Shown here one piece after another: positions 52,979 to 62,029 of a DNA stretch of 64,000 bases (position 1 is its first letter; each line of letters opens with the position of its first letter). The DNA lies in the NCBI RefSeq assembly GCF_030056735.1, contig NZ_JASHKN010000004.1:1-64000 (forward strand), in the 5' to 3' direction. The stretch is from Rhodococcus sp. IEGM 1409. GTDB taxonomy: Bacteria; Actinomycetota; Actinomycetes; Mycobacteriales; Mycobacteriaceae. The translations under genes and the position numbers were made by a program. The notes under the pieces are model-generated. The model ran no database searches, was not told where the DNA came from, and worked only from the letters and a program-made list of their open reading frames with translations.

Positions 52979-53230
52979 ACGTCGACCTTAAGCTGACATG
53001 GCGGTCGTTTTGTGGAACGAGAGTCGCCGAGTCGATTGCGACCGATCCCATTTGTCTGTGATTGCGATCACGAGCGATCCGCGAGATTTCGCTGTTACGC
53101 GAAGTCACACCGGAATCGGGCCGAGTCCGCGTGTCGGTTCGCCGGAACGCTCCGTAGACTGGCAGCACTGTCGCGAAGACAGCCGCGGCGCGCACCGGTG
53201 CAGCTGTGAAGCACGGAGGGAGCGATCTCG
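52979..53230. promoter_or_regulatory. glsA-dxs divergent intergenic region
   Basis: 252 bases of divergent leader between glutaminase and dxs. Apart from GGAGGG at 53215-53220 before the dxs start, I see no clear gene, terminator or repeat. Confidence 0.4.
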
Positions 53231-55177
53231 TTGGGTGTTCTTGCCCGCATTCAGGGTCCTGACGATCTACGTCAGTTGAGCCACGCCGAGATGACGGAGT
53301 TGGCCGACGAGATTCGTGAGTTCCTCGTGCTGAAGGTCGCTGCGTCGGGTGGTCACCTCGGGCCCAACTTGGGCGTCGTGGAGTTGACCCTCGCATTGCA
53401 CCGAATTTTCGACTCGCCGCAGGATGCGATCATTTTCGACACGGGCCATCAGGCCTATGTACACAAGATCCTCACCGGTCGTCAGGATCAGTTCGACACG
53501 CTGCGCAAGCAGGGCGGACTCTCGGGGTATCCGTGCCGCGCCGAGAGTGAACACGACTGGGTCGAGTCCTCTCATGCTTCCGCTGCGTTGTCCTATGCCG
53601 ACGGCCTCGCGAAGGCGTTCGCGCTGACGGGTCAGAATCGCCACGTTGTTGCCGTCGTCGGTGACGGCGCCCTGACCGGCGGAATGTGTTGGGAAGCGCT
53701 CAACAACATCGCAGCCGGCAAAGATCGTTCGGTGGTGATCGTCGTCAACGACAACGGTCGCTCGTACGCACCGACCATCGGCGGCCTTGCCGACCATCTC
53801 TCGGCACTGCGCACCGCACCGAGTTACGAGCGCGCCCTCGACAGCGGCCGACGCATGGTCAAGAGACTTCCCTGGGTCGGGCGCACTGCATACTCAGTTC
53901 TGCATGGGATGAAGGCCGGTCTCAAGGACGCGGTCAGTCCTCAGGTGATGTTCACCGATCTCGGTATCAAGTACCTCGGACCGGTCGACGGCCACGACGA
54001 AGCTGCCATGGAATCGGCGTTGCGCCGGGCGAAGGCCTACGGCGGACCGGTCATCGTTCACGCCGTCACCCGCAAGGGCAACGGTTACGCACACGCGGAA
54101 AACGACGTGGCCGATCAGATGCATGCCACCGGCGTCATCGATCCCGTCACCGGTCGCGGCACCAAGTCGTCAGCGCCGGACTGGACGTCGGTCTTCTCGG
54201 CCGCACTGATCCAGCAGGCTTCGCGTCGTGAGGACATCGTCGCCATCACCGCGGCCATGGCCGGCCCCACCGGGCTCGCGGCATTCGGTGAGAAGTTCCC
54301 CGACCGCATGTTCGACGTCGGTATCGCCGAGCAGCACGCGATGACCTCGGCGGCAGGCCTTGCATTGGGCGGACTGCACCCCGTGGTCGCTATCTACTCG
54401 ACCTTCCTCAATCGAGCTTTCGACCAGTTGTTGATGGACGTCGCACTGCTCAAGCAACCGGTGACAATCGTGCTCGACCGCGCCGGTGTCACCGGAGTGG
54501 ACGGCGCCAGCCACAACGGCGTCTGGGATCTTTCGCTGCTCGGAATCATCCCTGGGATTCGCGTCGCGGCACCGCGTGACGCCGACACACTGCGTGAAGA
54601 ACTGGACGAGGCACTCCTCGTCGACGACGGCCCAACTGTCGTACGCTTCCCGAAGGGCGCTGTACCGGAAGCTATTCCGGCAGTAAAGCGACTCGACGGA
54701 ATGGTTGACGTTCTCAAGGTCAGCGAGGGCGAGCGGGGCGACGTGCTGCTCGTCGCGGTGGGTCCGTTTGCATCCTTGGCGCTCGAGATCGCCGATCGAC
54801 TCGACAAGCAGGGCATCTCAGTTGCCGTCGTTGATCCGCGTTGGGTTCTGCCGGTCGCGGATTCGCTGGTGAAGATGGCGGACAAGTATGCGCTCGTTGT
54901 CACCATTGAGGACGGCGGCCTACACGGCGGTATCGGTTCGACGGTCTCCGCAGCGATGCGTGCCGCCGGAGTTCACACTTCCTGCCGCGACATGGGCGTT
55001 CCCCAGCAGTTCCTCGATCATGCCAGCCGGGAGGCCATCCACAAGGAGCTTGGGCTCACGGCCCAGGACCTCTCCCGCAAGATCACCGGCTGGGTGGCAG
55101 GAATGGGCAGCGTCGGCGTCCACGTCCAGGAGGACGCGTCTTCGGCTTCGGCTCAGGGTGAAGTCGCACAAGGCTGA
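53231..55177 (+). CDS. dxs: 1-deoxy-D-xylulose-5-phosphate synthase
   Basis: A 648-residue TPP enzyme, the first step of the MEP isoprenoid pathway (pyruvate + glyceraldehyde-3-P). Conserved points: [20 protein letters not shown] (substrate/TPP region), [32 protein letters not shown] (TPP-Mg motif GDG..N), [31 protein letters not shown], and a C-terminal transketolase domain. It starts at TTG preceded by GGAGG (10 bases). A strong bidirectional terminator follows. Confidence 0.97.
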   Translation: MGVLARIQGPDDLRQLSHAEMTELADEIREFLVLKVAASGGHLGPNLGVVELTLALHRIFDSPQDAIIFDTGHQAYVHKILTGRQDQFDTLRKQGGLSGYPCRAESEHDWVESSHASAALSYADGLAKAFALTGQNRHVVAVVGDGALTGGMCWEALNNIAAGKDRSVVIVVNDNGRSYAPTIGGLADHLSALRTAPSYERALDSGRRMVKRLPWVGRTAYSVLHGMKAGLKDAVSPQVMFTDLGIKYLGPVDGHDEAAMESALRRAKAYGGPVIVHAVTRKGNGYAHAENDVADQMHATGVIDPVTGRGTKSSAPDWTSVFSAALIQQASRREDIVAITAAMAGPTGLAAFGEKFPDRMFDVGIAEQHAMTSAAGLALGGLHPVVAIYSTFLNRAFDQLLMDVALLKQPVTIVLDRAGVTGVDGASHNGVWDLSLLGIIPGIRVAAPRDADTLREELDEALLVDDGPTVVRFPKGAVPEAIPAVKRLDGMVDVLKVSEGERGDVLLVAVGPFASLALEIADRLDKQGISVAVVDPRWVLPVADSLVKMADKYALVVTIEDGGLHGGIGSTVSAAMRAAGVHTSCRDMGVPQQFLDHASREAIHKELGLTAQDLSRKITGWVAGMGSVGVHVQEDASSASAQGEVAQG

Positions 55178-55199
55178 CAGTTCGTCTCCCGACAAATCT

Positions 55200-55245
55200 C
55201 GAAAAGCGGTGGTCCTCGGATTGATCCGAGGGCCACCGCTTTTCG
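55200..55245. terminator. Bidirectional terminator dxs / sugar porter
   Basis: A long stem: CGAAAAGCGGTGG and TCCTCGGAT on the left pair with ATCCGAGG and CCACCGCTTTTCG on the right, with one small bulge. Located between convergent genes. Confidence 0.88.
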
Positions 55246-55266
55246 GTGCGAAACCGTGAGAACGCG

Positions 55267-56709
55267 TTACTGGACGGATTCGAGTGTGCTGCCCCGGGTT
55301 TCCTTCACGAACCTCAGGACGACGAACAGCGACAGTAGCGCCATGACTGCGTATCCGGCGTAGGTGTACGACAGATTCCAATCGGCGAGTGCCGGGAACG
55401 TCCAGGACACCAGGAAGTTCGCGACCCAGTTGGTGGCGGTGGCGATTCCGACTGCAGCGGCGCGTACCCGGTTCGGGAACATCTCGGAGATCAGTACCCA
55501 AACCACGGGACCCCAGGACAAAGCGAAGAAGAAGACGAACGCGTTGGCGCCGACGAGTGCGATCGTGGCGTTGGCGCCGGAAAGCGTCGCCACGGATTCA
55601 CCGATCTCGTTCTTCGTCACTGTTGCCGAATGGAAACAGAACGCTGCGGTGCCCAGCGAGATGGCCATGCCGACAGAGCCGACAAGGAGCAGCGGCTTTC
55701 GTCCGACGCGATCGATGACGGCGATGGCGACAAACGTACCGACGATGTTGACCAAGGCGCTCACGACGCTGATGAGCAGCGAGCGATCGGCTCCGAAACC
55801 AACTGCCTGCCACAGGGTGCTCGAGTAGTAGAAGATCACGTTGATGCCGACCAGCTGCTGCAGTGCGGCGAGCGCGATGCCGACCCAGACCAGATGGGAT
55901 ACACCGAGCCGCTTCGAGAAGAGCTGACGCACCGTGGTTTTGGCTTGTTTCTCGCTGAGTGAATCGCGGATCTCGTTCATGCGCACGGTGACGGCGTCGT
56001 GATCTCCGCCTTCGAGATCGGAGATGATCTTGCGCGCACGATCGTCCTTGCCCTGCGCTACCAGGAATCGTGGGGACTCCGGAATCGTGGTTGTCATGAT
56101 CAGGTAGAGGACTGCGGGAACGGCCTCGAGCATCAGCATCCACTGCCAGGCTTCGAGACCCGCGATCTGATTGCGATCGCCACCGGCCGCGGCTTGGAGT
56201 GCGTAGTTGACCAACTGCGATACAGCGATTCCGAGAACGATCGCCAGCTGGTACATCGAACCGAGGCGACCGCGTATCGCGGCGGGGGAGATCTCCGCGA
56301 TGTACGCCGGGGCGATGACGGACGCGAAGCCCACTGCCAGGCCGCCGACCACTCGCCAGAAGGTGAGGTCGTAGACGCTGAACGGAATTGCGGAACCGAC
56401 GGCGCCGATGATGAACAACACCGCGGCTATCTGCATGACGCGGATGCGGCCGAGGCGATCTGCGAGTGTGCCTGCGATCCAGGCGCCGAGCGCTGCGCCG
56501 AGCAGAGTCAGTGACACCGTGAGCCCGGTGCCCGAGGCGCCGATGTCGTACTTGTCTCGGATCGCACCGACTGCCCCGTTGATGACGGCGGTGTCGTATC
56601 CGAACAGAAAACCGCCGAGCGCGGCGGCGCCGGCGAAGAGCACTGCATGTCCGACGTCGGCGCGAGTAGCGCCGGATCCACCGCCGGCGGCGGTTCCGCT
56701 GAATGCCAT
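55267..56709 (-). CDS. MFS sugar porter (XylE/GlcP type)
   Basis: A 480-residue, 12-helix sugar/H+ symporter. Signatures: LGGFLFGYDTAVINGAVGAI (helix 1), DRLGRIRVM and DRVGRKPLLL (RxGR loops), PESPRFLVAQGK between halves, LQQLVGINVIFYYSSTLW in helix 7, SEMFPNRVRAAAVG. Likely imports a hexose or pentose; the exact sugar is not predictable. The ATG giving MAFSGTAAGGGSG has GGGGGCAGGA before it. It is upstream of nothing co-oriented nearby and ends beside the dxs terminator. Confidence 0.93.
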   Translation of the reverse strand: MAFSGTAAGGGSGATRADVGHAVLFAGAAALGGFLFGYDTAVINGAVGAIRDKYDIGASGTGLTVSLTLLGAALGAWIAGTLADRLGRIRVMQIAAVLFIIGAVGSAIPFSVYDLTFWRVVGGLAVGFASVIAPAYIAEISPAAIRGRLGSMYQLAIVLGIAVSQLVNYALQAAAGGDRNQIAGLEAWQWMLMLEAVPAVLYLIMTTTIPESPRFLVAQGKDDRARKIISDLEGGDHDAVTVRMNEIRDSLSEKQAKTTVRQLFSKRLGVSHLVWVGIALAALQQLVGINVIFYYSSTLWQAVGFGADRSLLISVVSALVNIVGTFVAIAVIDRVGRKPLLLVGSVGMAISLGTAAFCFHSATVTKNEIGESVATLSGANATIALVGANAFVFFFALSWGPVVWVLISEMFPNRVRAAAVGIATATNWVANFLVSWTFPALADWNLSYTYAGYAVMALLSLFVVLRFVKETRGSTLESVQ

Positions 56710-56922
56710 TCCTGCCCCCTCAAAGGCCCTACGGTCGACACCCCGATGCGTCGATCCATCCGCGAGCACTCTGCACGCTACGCCCACCGGGGCAGATTTG
56801 GCGGGGACTCACGCGCCGTTATCCAGCTGAGTCCTTTCCGAGGTCGAATCAACCGGTCGCAGAGCTAGAGTATTGATTACAGTGATCACGCAAACAATAA
56901 GATCGATGCAGGTGAGGGCGGT

Positions 56923-57288
56923 CTATTTGCCCGCGAGACGCTCGGCTTTTGTTGCGATGTCCTCGAGATCCTTGGCCATGAATTTCCGGGTCACCCGCGC
57001 GCCCAATCGCCCGAATACCGCTGTGAAGATCTTCGAGATGCGCGAGGTGGATTCGGATTCACCGGAGAAATACATCTCGAGGATCGTGCCTGTGGCGTCT
57101 GGCTTCAGGGTGAACCCACTCGTGTAGTTCATGCCGTGGGAGTGGGCTTTCACGACCGTGCGGGTGGGAGCCTCGACCTCGGTTACCCACATGTCCTCGG
57201 TTGCTTCCTTGCCCATCATCTTCCGAGTTTCACGCCACTTGATGCCGACGGCGTATCCCTCTCCGGCGAGACGTTCGATCCGGATCAC
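56923..57288 (-). pseudogene. 5'-truncated SRPBCC (polyketide cyclase/START-like) gene
   Basis: A 121-residue frame from a GTG, equivalent to the last four fifths of an SRPBCC-family lipid-binding protein (RIERLAGEGYAVGIKWRETR, ATEDMWVTEVEAPTRTVVKA). Full-length members begin about 25-30 residues earlier with a strand like VxASRxIxAPPExVW. Here the recognisable family sequence continues upstream of the GTG (DFPDTLSGV) but hits an in-frame TAG, ten codons away, which is the stop of the FecB-type gene. The true 5' end is missing, so this may be a remnant or a shortened functional gene. Confidence 0.6.
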
Positions 57289-57318
57289 GCCGGAGAGCGT
57301 GTCGGGAAAATCTCGTTT

Positions 57319-58335
57319 CTAGGCGGAGGCGCGCTTTGCAGCTTCGCTGAGCGTCGGTGTGATCTGGCCGAGGACCCACGGCGTGCTGAGGATGTTGACG
57401 TTGCTCAGTCCGCCGATGACGCGGGTGTCGCTGAGGAAGGCGGTAGATCCGCGCTTGACCGCGTCGAGCCCGCCGACCGCAGGTATACCGGACGGATCGC
57501 CCGAGCCGTCGGTGAAGCCGACGATCACGTCGGCGTCGATGTCGGCGATGTTCTCGTAGGAGATCGTCTTGAAGAAGGTTCCGCCTGCGTTGTCCGCGGC
57601 GAGCTTCTCGACGCCGGGCGCATTGACGAATCCGAGTTCCGTCAGCACCTGGACACGCGGATCGGTGGGCAGGTAGACGTTGATGTTGCTCGCATCGGTG
57701 TCGAAGTTGACCACTGCCAGTGTCTTTCCGGCGAACTCCGGGTGGGCTGCAGCGGTATCGGCGAGAGTTGCGTCGAGGCCGTCGACGAGCTTGTCGGCCT
57801 CTTCGCTCTTACCGACGGCCTTGCCGACGATTCGGGTCTGGTCCTGCCAGGTCGTCTGCCACGCTGCGCCGGGGTAGGCAGCCGTCGGTGCGATCTTGCT
57901 CAGCTGGTTGTAGACGGACTCCTCGAAGCCCTCGTACGGCGCCAGGATCGCGTCCGGTGTCAATGAAGCAATGGTCTCGACCGGCGGCTCGCCGCTCGCC
58001 GGCATGTCGAAGAGCGTGGTCTTGTCCGCGTCGAAGTAGTCCTGCGCCCACGGCATGACGCCGTTGTCGTCCGCGCCGTAGGTGTACTTGGGCTGGCCGA
58101 TCGGAGTGAGATCGAGTGCGTACAGGATGTCTTGTGCGTTCCAGCCGAGGGTGACGAGACGTTCGGGCTTGGTTTCGATCGTCGTCGTGCCGAAGGTGTT
58201 CTCGATACTGACGGGGAATCCGTCCGTACCTTGTGATGCTGTCGAGGTGTCCGAATCAGAGGAGCACGAGACAAGAGTGGTGACTGCAATCGCAGCCGCA
58301 CCGAGGGCGGCGAGGCCCCGAACAGATGTTTTCAT
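57319..58335 (-). CDS. Iron-siderophore ABC transporter substrate-binding lipoprotein (FecB/FepB-like)
   Basis: A 338-residue exported lipoprotein: MKTSVRGLAALGAAAIAVTT then lipobox LVSC (Cys24). A periplasmic-binding class III fold follows, with ERLVTLGWNAQDILYALDL, MPASGEPPVETIASLTPDAI, LSKIAPTAAYP and the terminal LGQITPTLSEAAKRASA. It should bind ferric siderophore for import, but no permease or ATPase gene is adjacent here. A probable IdeR box lies at the start codon, so iron repression by IdeR is expected. The stop is followed directly by the truncated SRPBCC frame. Confidence 0.92.
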   Translation of the reverse strand: MKTSVRGLAALGAAAIAVTTLVSCSSDSDTSTASQGTDGFPVSIENTFGTTTIETKPERLVTLGWNAQDILYALDLTPIGQPKYTYGADDNGVMPWAQDYFDADKTTLFDMPASGEPPVETIASLTPDAILAPYEGFEESVYNQLSKIAPTAAYPGAAWQTTWQDQTRIVGKAVGKSEEADKLVDGLDATLADTAAAHPEFAGKTLAVVNFDTDASNINVYLPTDPRVQVLTELGFVNAPGVEKLAADNAGGTFFKTISYENIADIDADVIVGFTDGSGDPSGIPAVGGLDAVKRGSTAFLSDTRVIGGLSNVNILSTPWVLGQITPTLSEAAKRASA

Positions 58336-58354
58336 GAAGGGCAGCCTAACCTAC
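58336..58354 (-). promoter_or_regulatory. Candidate IdeR (iron) box before the FecB-like gene
   Basis: On the minus strand the 19 bases ending at the ATG read GTAGGTTAGGCTGCCCTTC. They match the 19-bp IdeR/DtxR consensus TTAGGTTAGGCTAACCTAA (recalled) at 14 positions, with a perfect TAGGTTAGGCT core. Placed at the ribosome site, it would block both transcription and initiation. Confidence 0.75.
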
Positions 58355-58487
58355 TACTATTTGACAGCCAAACGAAACCGTTTGTGCCGTTTATGCAGGT
58401 AGGACCCAGATCGCCGCCGTGGCGGAGCGCGCGCTCGAGAACTTCGTGAAAGACGATGTGGGAACACTCTTCTGAGCCTGCACAAAC

Positions 58488-58525
58488 GTCACGGACGGCG
58501 TACCCGAGGGCACGCCGTCCGTGAC
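58488..58525 (-). terminator. Terminator-like hairpin downstream of fadB
   Basis: A 14-bp perfect stem GTCACGGACGGCGT / ACGCCGTCCGTGAC with a 10-base loop, about 16 bases after the fadB stop. The T-tract is weak. Confidence 0.6.
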
Positions 58526-58541
58526 GGGTCTATCGACTTTC

Positions 58542-60647
58542 TCAGACGCTGGCAACACCGGGCGCGAGGAAGCGCTTGCCGTTGACGGCCTCGGAGGTAC
58601 CGGTGCGGTCCAGGTACGGCGTGATGCCGCCGTTCCAGAATCCGAATCCGCCGCCGAGCAGCAGGCAGAGGTCGATGTCCTCGGCTGCCGCTACGACGCC
58701 CTCGTCGAGCATGATCTGAATTTCCTCGGCGAACGCGCGACGCGTGCGCTCGAGGACCTCTTCCGAGGTGGACGCCTTGTCACCCTGCGGCCACAGTGCG
58801 GCGACCTCGGGGTCGACGGCCTGACCGTTCTCGCCCCAGGTCCACACGCCGGGCTTGCGTGCCTCGACGAGTGCTTCGAGTCCGGGTGAGCTCTTGAACC
58901 GGTCCGGGTACGACTCCTGCAGGGTCTCGCCGGTGTGCAGTGCCACTGCGGGTCCGACGAGGGCCAGCAAGGTGAAAGGCGACATGGGCATGCCGAGTTC
59001 GGCGATCGCATTGTCTGCGACGTCGAAGGGGGTGCCTTCGTCGACAGCGGACATGACCTCACCCAAGGTGCGGGTGACGAGGCGGTTGAAGACGAATCCG
59101 GCCTTGTCGCCGCACAGGACGGCGGACTTCTTCAGCGACTTCGCGGTGGCGAAAGCCGTTGCGAGAGTTGCGTCGTCGGTCTTCTCGCCCTTGATGATCT
59201 CGAGGAGGGGAAGCACGGCCACCGGGTTGAAGAAGTGGAAGCCCACCACACGCTCGGGATGCTCGAGCCCGGACGCCATCTCCGTGATGGAGAGCGAGGA
59301 GGTATTGGTCGCGAGGATGGTTTCGGGAGCGATGAACTGCTCGAGTTCCGCGAAGACCTTCTTCTTGACGTCCATGTTCTCGAAGACGGCTTCGATGACG
59401 AAGTCGGTCTTGGCGAACGCGGCCTTGTCGAGGGAGCCGGAAACGAGTGCCTTGAGACGGTTCGCGGCGTCGGGGGACAGGCGTCCCTTGCCTTGGAGTT
59501 TCTCGATCTCGGTGTGGACGTACCCGACACCCTTGTCGATGCGCTCCTGGTCGATGTCGGTCAGGATGACCGGCACCTTGAGCTGGCGGACGAAGAGCAG
59601 CGCGAGCTGGCTGGCCATGAGGCCGGCACCGACGATGCCGACGCCGCTGACCTTACGAGCGAGTGAGCGATCGGGTGCTCCGGCGGGACGCTTGGCGCGC
59701 TTGTTCACCAGATCGAAGGCGTACAGACCCGCACGGAGCTCGTCCGTCAGAAGGAGATCGGCAAGAGCCTCGTCCTCGGCCGCGAAGCCCTTGTCGAGCG
59801 AAGCGGCATCGGTGATGTCGGTGCTGCGAGCCAGTTCGAGCAGCTCGACGGCCTTGACGGCGCCGGGTGCGTTGCCCTTGGTCTTGCCGTCGACGATCGC
59901 CTTCGCGCGGGCGATCGCGTCGTCCCAGCCCTGGCCACGATCGATCTCGGGGCGAGCGGGAGTGACGGTGCCGGCGAGGACCTGCGACGCCCAGGCGAGG
60001 GACTGCTCGATGAAGTCGGCGGAGTCGAGAACGACGTCGACGACGCCGAGTTCGAGTGCCTTCTTGGGGGAGAGCACCTTGTTCTGGTTCAGCGAGTTCT
60101 CGATCACCACGGTGACGGCGTTGGACGGGCCGACCAGGTTGGGGAGCAGCTGCGTGCCGCCCCAACCGGGGACCAGACCGAGGAATGCTTCCGGAAGGCC
60201 CAGCGCGCCCGCGTTGGCGGCAACCGTGCGGTAGTGGCTGTGGAGGCCGACCTCGAGGCCGCCGCCCAGGGCGACGCCGTTGATGAAGGCGAACGTGGGA
60301 ACGGAGGACTCACGTAGGCGTCGGAACACCTTGTGGCCCAAGCGGCCCAGCTCGAGTCCCTGCTCACGCGAGGTGATCGCGGGAACACCCTTGAGGTCCG
60401 CGCCGGCGGCGAAGATGAAGGGCTTGCCGGTGACGGCGACGGCAACCGGGTTGGCGGCAAAGGCTTCGTCGAGGGCAGCGTCGAATGCTGCCAGTCCGCC
60501 GGGACCGAAGGACGACGGCTTGGTGTGGTCGAAGCCGTTGTCGAGGGTGATCAGTGCAAACGGGCCCTCGATACCGGGAACCGAGATGATCTTGGTGTAG
60601 GCGTTCGTGACGACCTCGTCGGCGAATGCTGTTGCAATATCAGACAT
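58542..60647 (-). CDS. fadB: Bifunctional enoyl-CoA hydratase/3-hydroxyacyl-CoA dehydrogenase FadB
   Basis: A 701-residue beta-oxidation enzyme. The N-terminal crotonase domain (about 1-310) has TGKPFIFAAGADLKGV, FINGVALGGGLEVGLHSHYR and LPEAFLGLVPGWGGTQLLPN (catalytic Glu region). The NAD-binding 3-hydroxyacyl-CoA dehydrogenase follows with VGIVGAGLMASQLALLF, TNTSSLSI, VGFHFFNPV and the C-terminal DEGTPFDVADNAIAELGMPM. It oxidises fatty acyl-CoA to 3-ketoacyl-CoA. The ATG follows directly after the TAA of the thiolase gene, so the genes are coupled. Confidence 0.96.
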   Translation of the reverse strand: MSDIATAFADEVVTNAYTKIISVPGIEGPFALITLDNGFDHTKPSSFGPGGLAAFDAALDEAFAANPVAVAVTGKPFIFAAGADLKGVPAITSREQGLELGRLGHKVFRRLRESSVPTFAFINGVALGGGLEVGLHSHYRTVAANAGALGLPEAFLGLVPGWGGTQLLPNLVGPSNAVTVVIENSLNQNKVLSPKKALELGVVDVVLDSADFIEQSLAWASQVLAGTVTPARPEIDRGQGWDDAIARAKAIVDGKTKGNAPGAVKAVELLELARSTDITDAASLDKGFAAEDEALADLLLTDELRAGLYAFDLVNKRAKRPAGAPDRSLARKVSGVGIVGAGLMASQLALLFVRQLKVPVILTDIDQERIDKGVGYVHTEIEKLQGKGRLSPDAANRLKALVSGSLDKAAFAKTDFVIEAVFENMDVKKKVFAELEQFIAPETILATNTSSLSITEMASGLEHPERVVGFHFFNPVAVLPLLEIIKGEKTDDATLATAFATAKSLKKSAVLCGDKAGFVFNRLVTRTLGEVMSAVDEGTPFDVADNAIAELGMPMSPFTLLALVGPAVALHTGETLQESYPDRFKSSPGLEALVEARKPGVWTWGENGQAVDPEVAALWPQGDKASTSEEVLERTRRAFAEEIQIMLDEGVVAAAEDIDLCLLLGGGFGFWNGGITPYLDRTGTSEAVNGKRFLAPGVASV

Positions 60648-61868
60648 TTAGTTGACTCCTGCCTGGTAGTCAGCGTGGTTCGGGTTCTCCCAGATGACGG
60701 TGCCGCCCATGCCGAGGCCGATGCACATGGTGGTCAAGCCGTAGCGCACGTCGGGGCGTGTCGCGAACTGGCGGGAGAGCTGCGTCATCAGGCGAACGCC
60801 CGAGGACGCGAGGGGGTGGCCACACGCGATGGCGCCGCCCCACTGGTTGACGCGCGGGTCGTCGTCGGCGATTCCGTAGTGCTCGAGGAACGCGAGGACC
60901 TGAACGGCGAACGCCTCGTTGATCTCGAAGAGTCCGATGTCTTCGATCTTCAGGCCGGTGCGGGCCAGGAGCTTTTCCGTGGCGGGAACCGGGCCGATGC
61001 CCATGACGGCGGGGTCGACGCCCTGGTAGGCGAACCCGACCATGCGCATGCCGACCGGCAGGCCGAGCTCCGCTGCGGTGTCCTCACCGGCGAGCAGGGC
61101 GGCGGTGGCGCCGTCGTTGAGCCCGGCGGCGTTACCGGCAGTGATGCGTCCGGCCGGGCGGAACGGCGTCTTGAGCTTCCCGAGATCCTCGACGGTGGTT
61201 CCGGGGCGCGGCGGCTCGTCCTCGGTGGCCAGACCCCAGCCCGCGGAACTGCGAGTGGCGACGGGAACCAAGGTGTCGGCGATGAAGCCGGCCTTCTTGG
61301 CAGCGTCGTACTTGTTCTGGCTGCTGACGGCGTATGCATCCGTGCGTTCCTTGGTGATGGTCGGGAACCGGTCGTGCAGGTTCTCGGCGGTGTTACCCAT
61401 CACGAGGGCGCTCGGATCGACCAGGCGGTCGGCGAGGAAACGCGGGTTGGGGTCTGCGCCCTCACCCATCGGGTGGTGGCCCATGTGCTCGACTCCACCG
61501 GCGATCACGACGTCGTACTGGCCGAAGCCGATGCCCGACGCGGTGGTGGTGACGGCCGTCATCGCGCCGGCACACATGCGGTCGATGGCGAATCCGGGAA
61601 CGGTTTCGGGGAGACCGGCGAGGATCGCAGCGGTGCGGCCGATGGTCAGGCCCTGGTCACCGGTCTGCGTCGTGGCTGCGACAGCCACTTCGTCGATCCG
61701 CGCGGGATCGAGCTGGGGGTTACGACGAAGCAGCTCACGAATCGCCTTGACGACGAGATCGTCTGCGCGCGTGTCGGCGTACATGCCTTTCGGGCCGGCC
61801 TTGCCGAACGGGGTGCGAATGCCGTCGACGAAGACGACGTTGCGTTGGTTGTTTGTGGATGGAGCCAC
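60648..61868 (-). CDS. fadA: Acetyl-CoA C-acetyltransferase (thiolase) FadA
   Basis: A 406-residue thiolase that completes beta-oxidation, cleaving 3-ketoacyl-CoA to acetyl-CoA. The start is GTG (VAPSTNNQRNVVFVDGIRTP) with AGGAGG eight bases upstream. The nucleophile Cys99 is in DRMCAGAMTAV, with the GHPLASSGVRL His and MCIGLGMGGT Cys in the C-terminal half. It forms an operon with fadB and ends at TAA directly abutting that ATG. An inverted repeat of TTAC-N6-GTAA type lies at 61975-61988 in the upstream region. Confidence 0.96.
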   Translation of the reverse strand: MAPSTNNQRNVVFVDGIRTPFGKAGPKGMYADTRADDLVVKAIRELLRRNPQLDPARIDEVAVAATTQTGDQGLTIGRTAAILAGLPETVPGFAIDRMCAGAMTAVTTTASGIGFGQYDVVIAGGVEHMGHHPMGEGADPNPRFLADRLVDPSALVMGNTAENLHDRFPTITKERTDAYAVSSQNKYDAAKKAGFIADTLVPVATRSSAGWGLATEDEPPRPGTTVEDLGKLKTPFRPAGRITAGNAAGLNDGATAALLAGEDTAAELGLPVGMRMVGFAYQGVDPAVMGIGPVPATEKLLARTGLKIEDIGLFEINEAFAVQVLAFLEHYGIADDDPRVNQWGGAIACGHPLASSGVRLMTQLSRQFATRPDVRYGLTTMCIGLGMGGTVIWENPNHADYQAGVN

Positions 61869-61974
61869 GCGAATTCCTCCTGATGGAGCTGCCCACCGCA
61901 CCGAAGGGCGGTGAGACGATGGTTCGGCGATCACGGCCAGGCGTCCGGCCTCGTATCGAGCGTACTACTGCCCA

Positions 61975-61988
61975 TTACTGACCGGTAA
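61975..61988. promoter_or_regulatory. Candidate operator upstream of fadAB
   Basis: TTAC-TGACCG-GTAA, a 4-bp inverted repeat within a partially symmetric 14-mer, about 107 bases before the fadA GTG. This type of repeat is used by TetR/FadR-like fatty acid regulators in actinobacteria; no regulator gene is adjacent. Confidence 0.35.
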
Positions 61989-62029
61989 CTTAACGTGCCG
62001 AATTGCTCCAACTTCACACCGGGGTCAGG

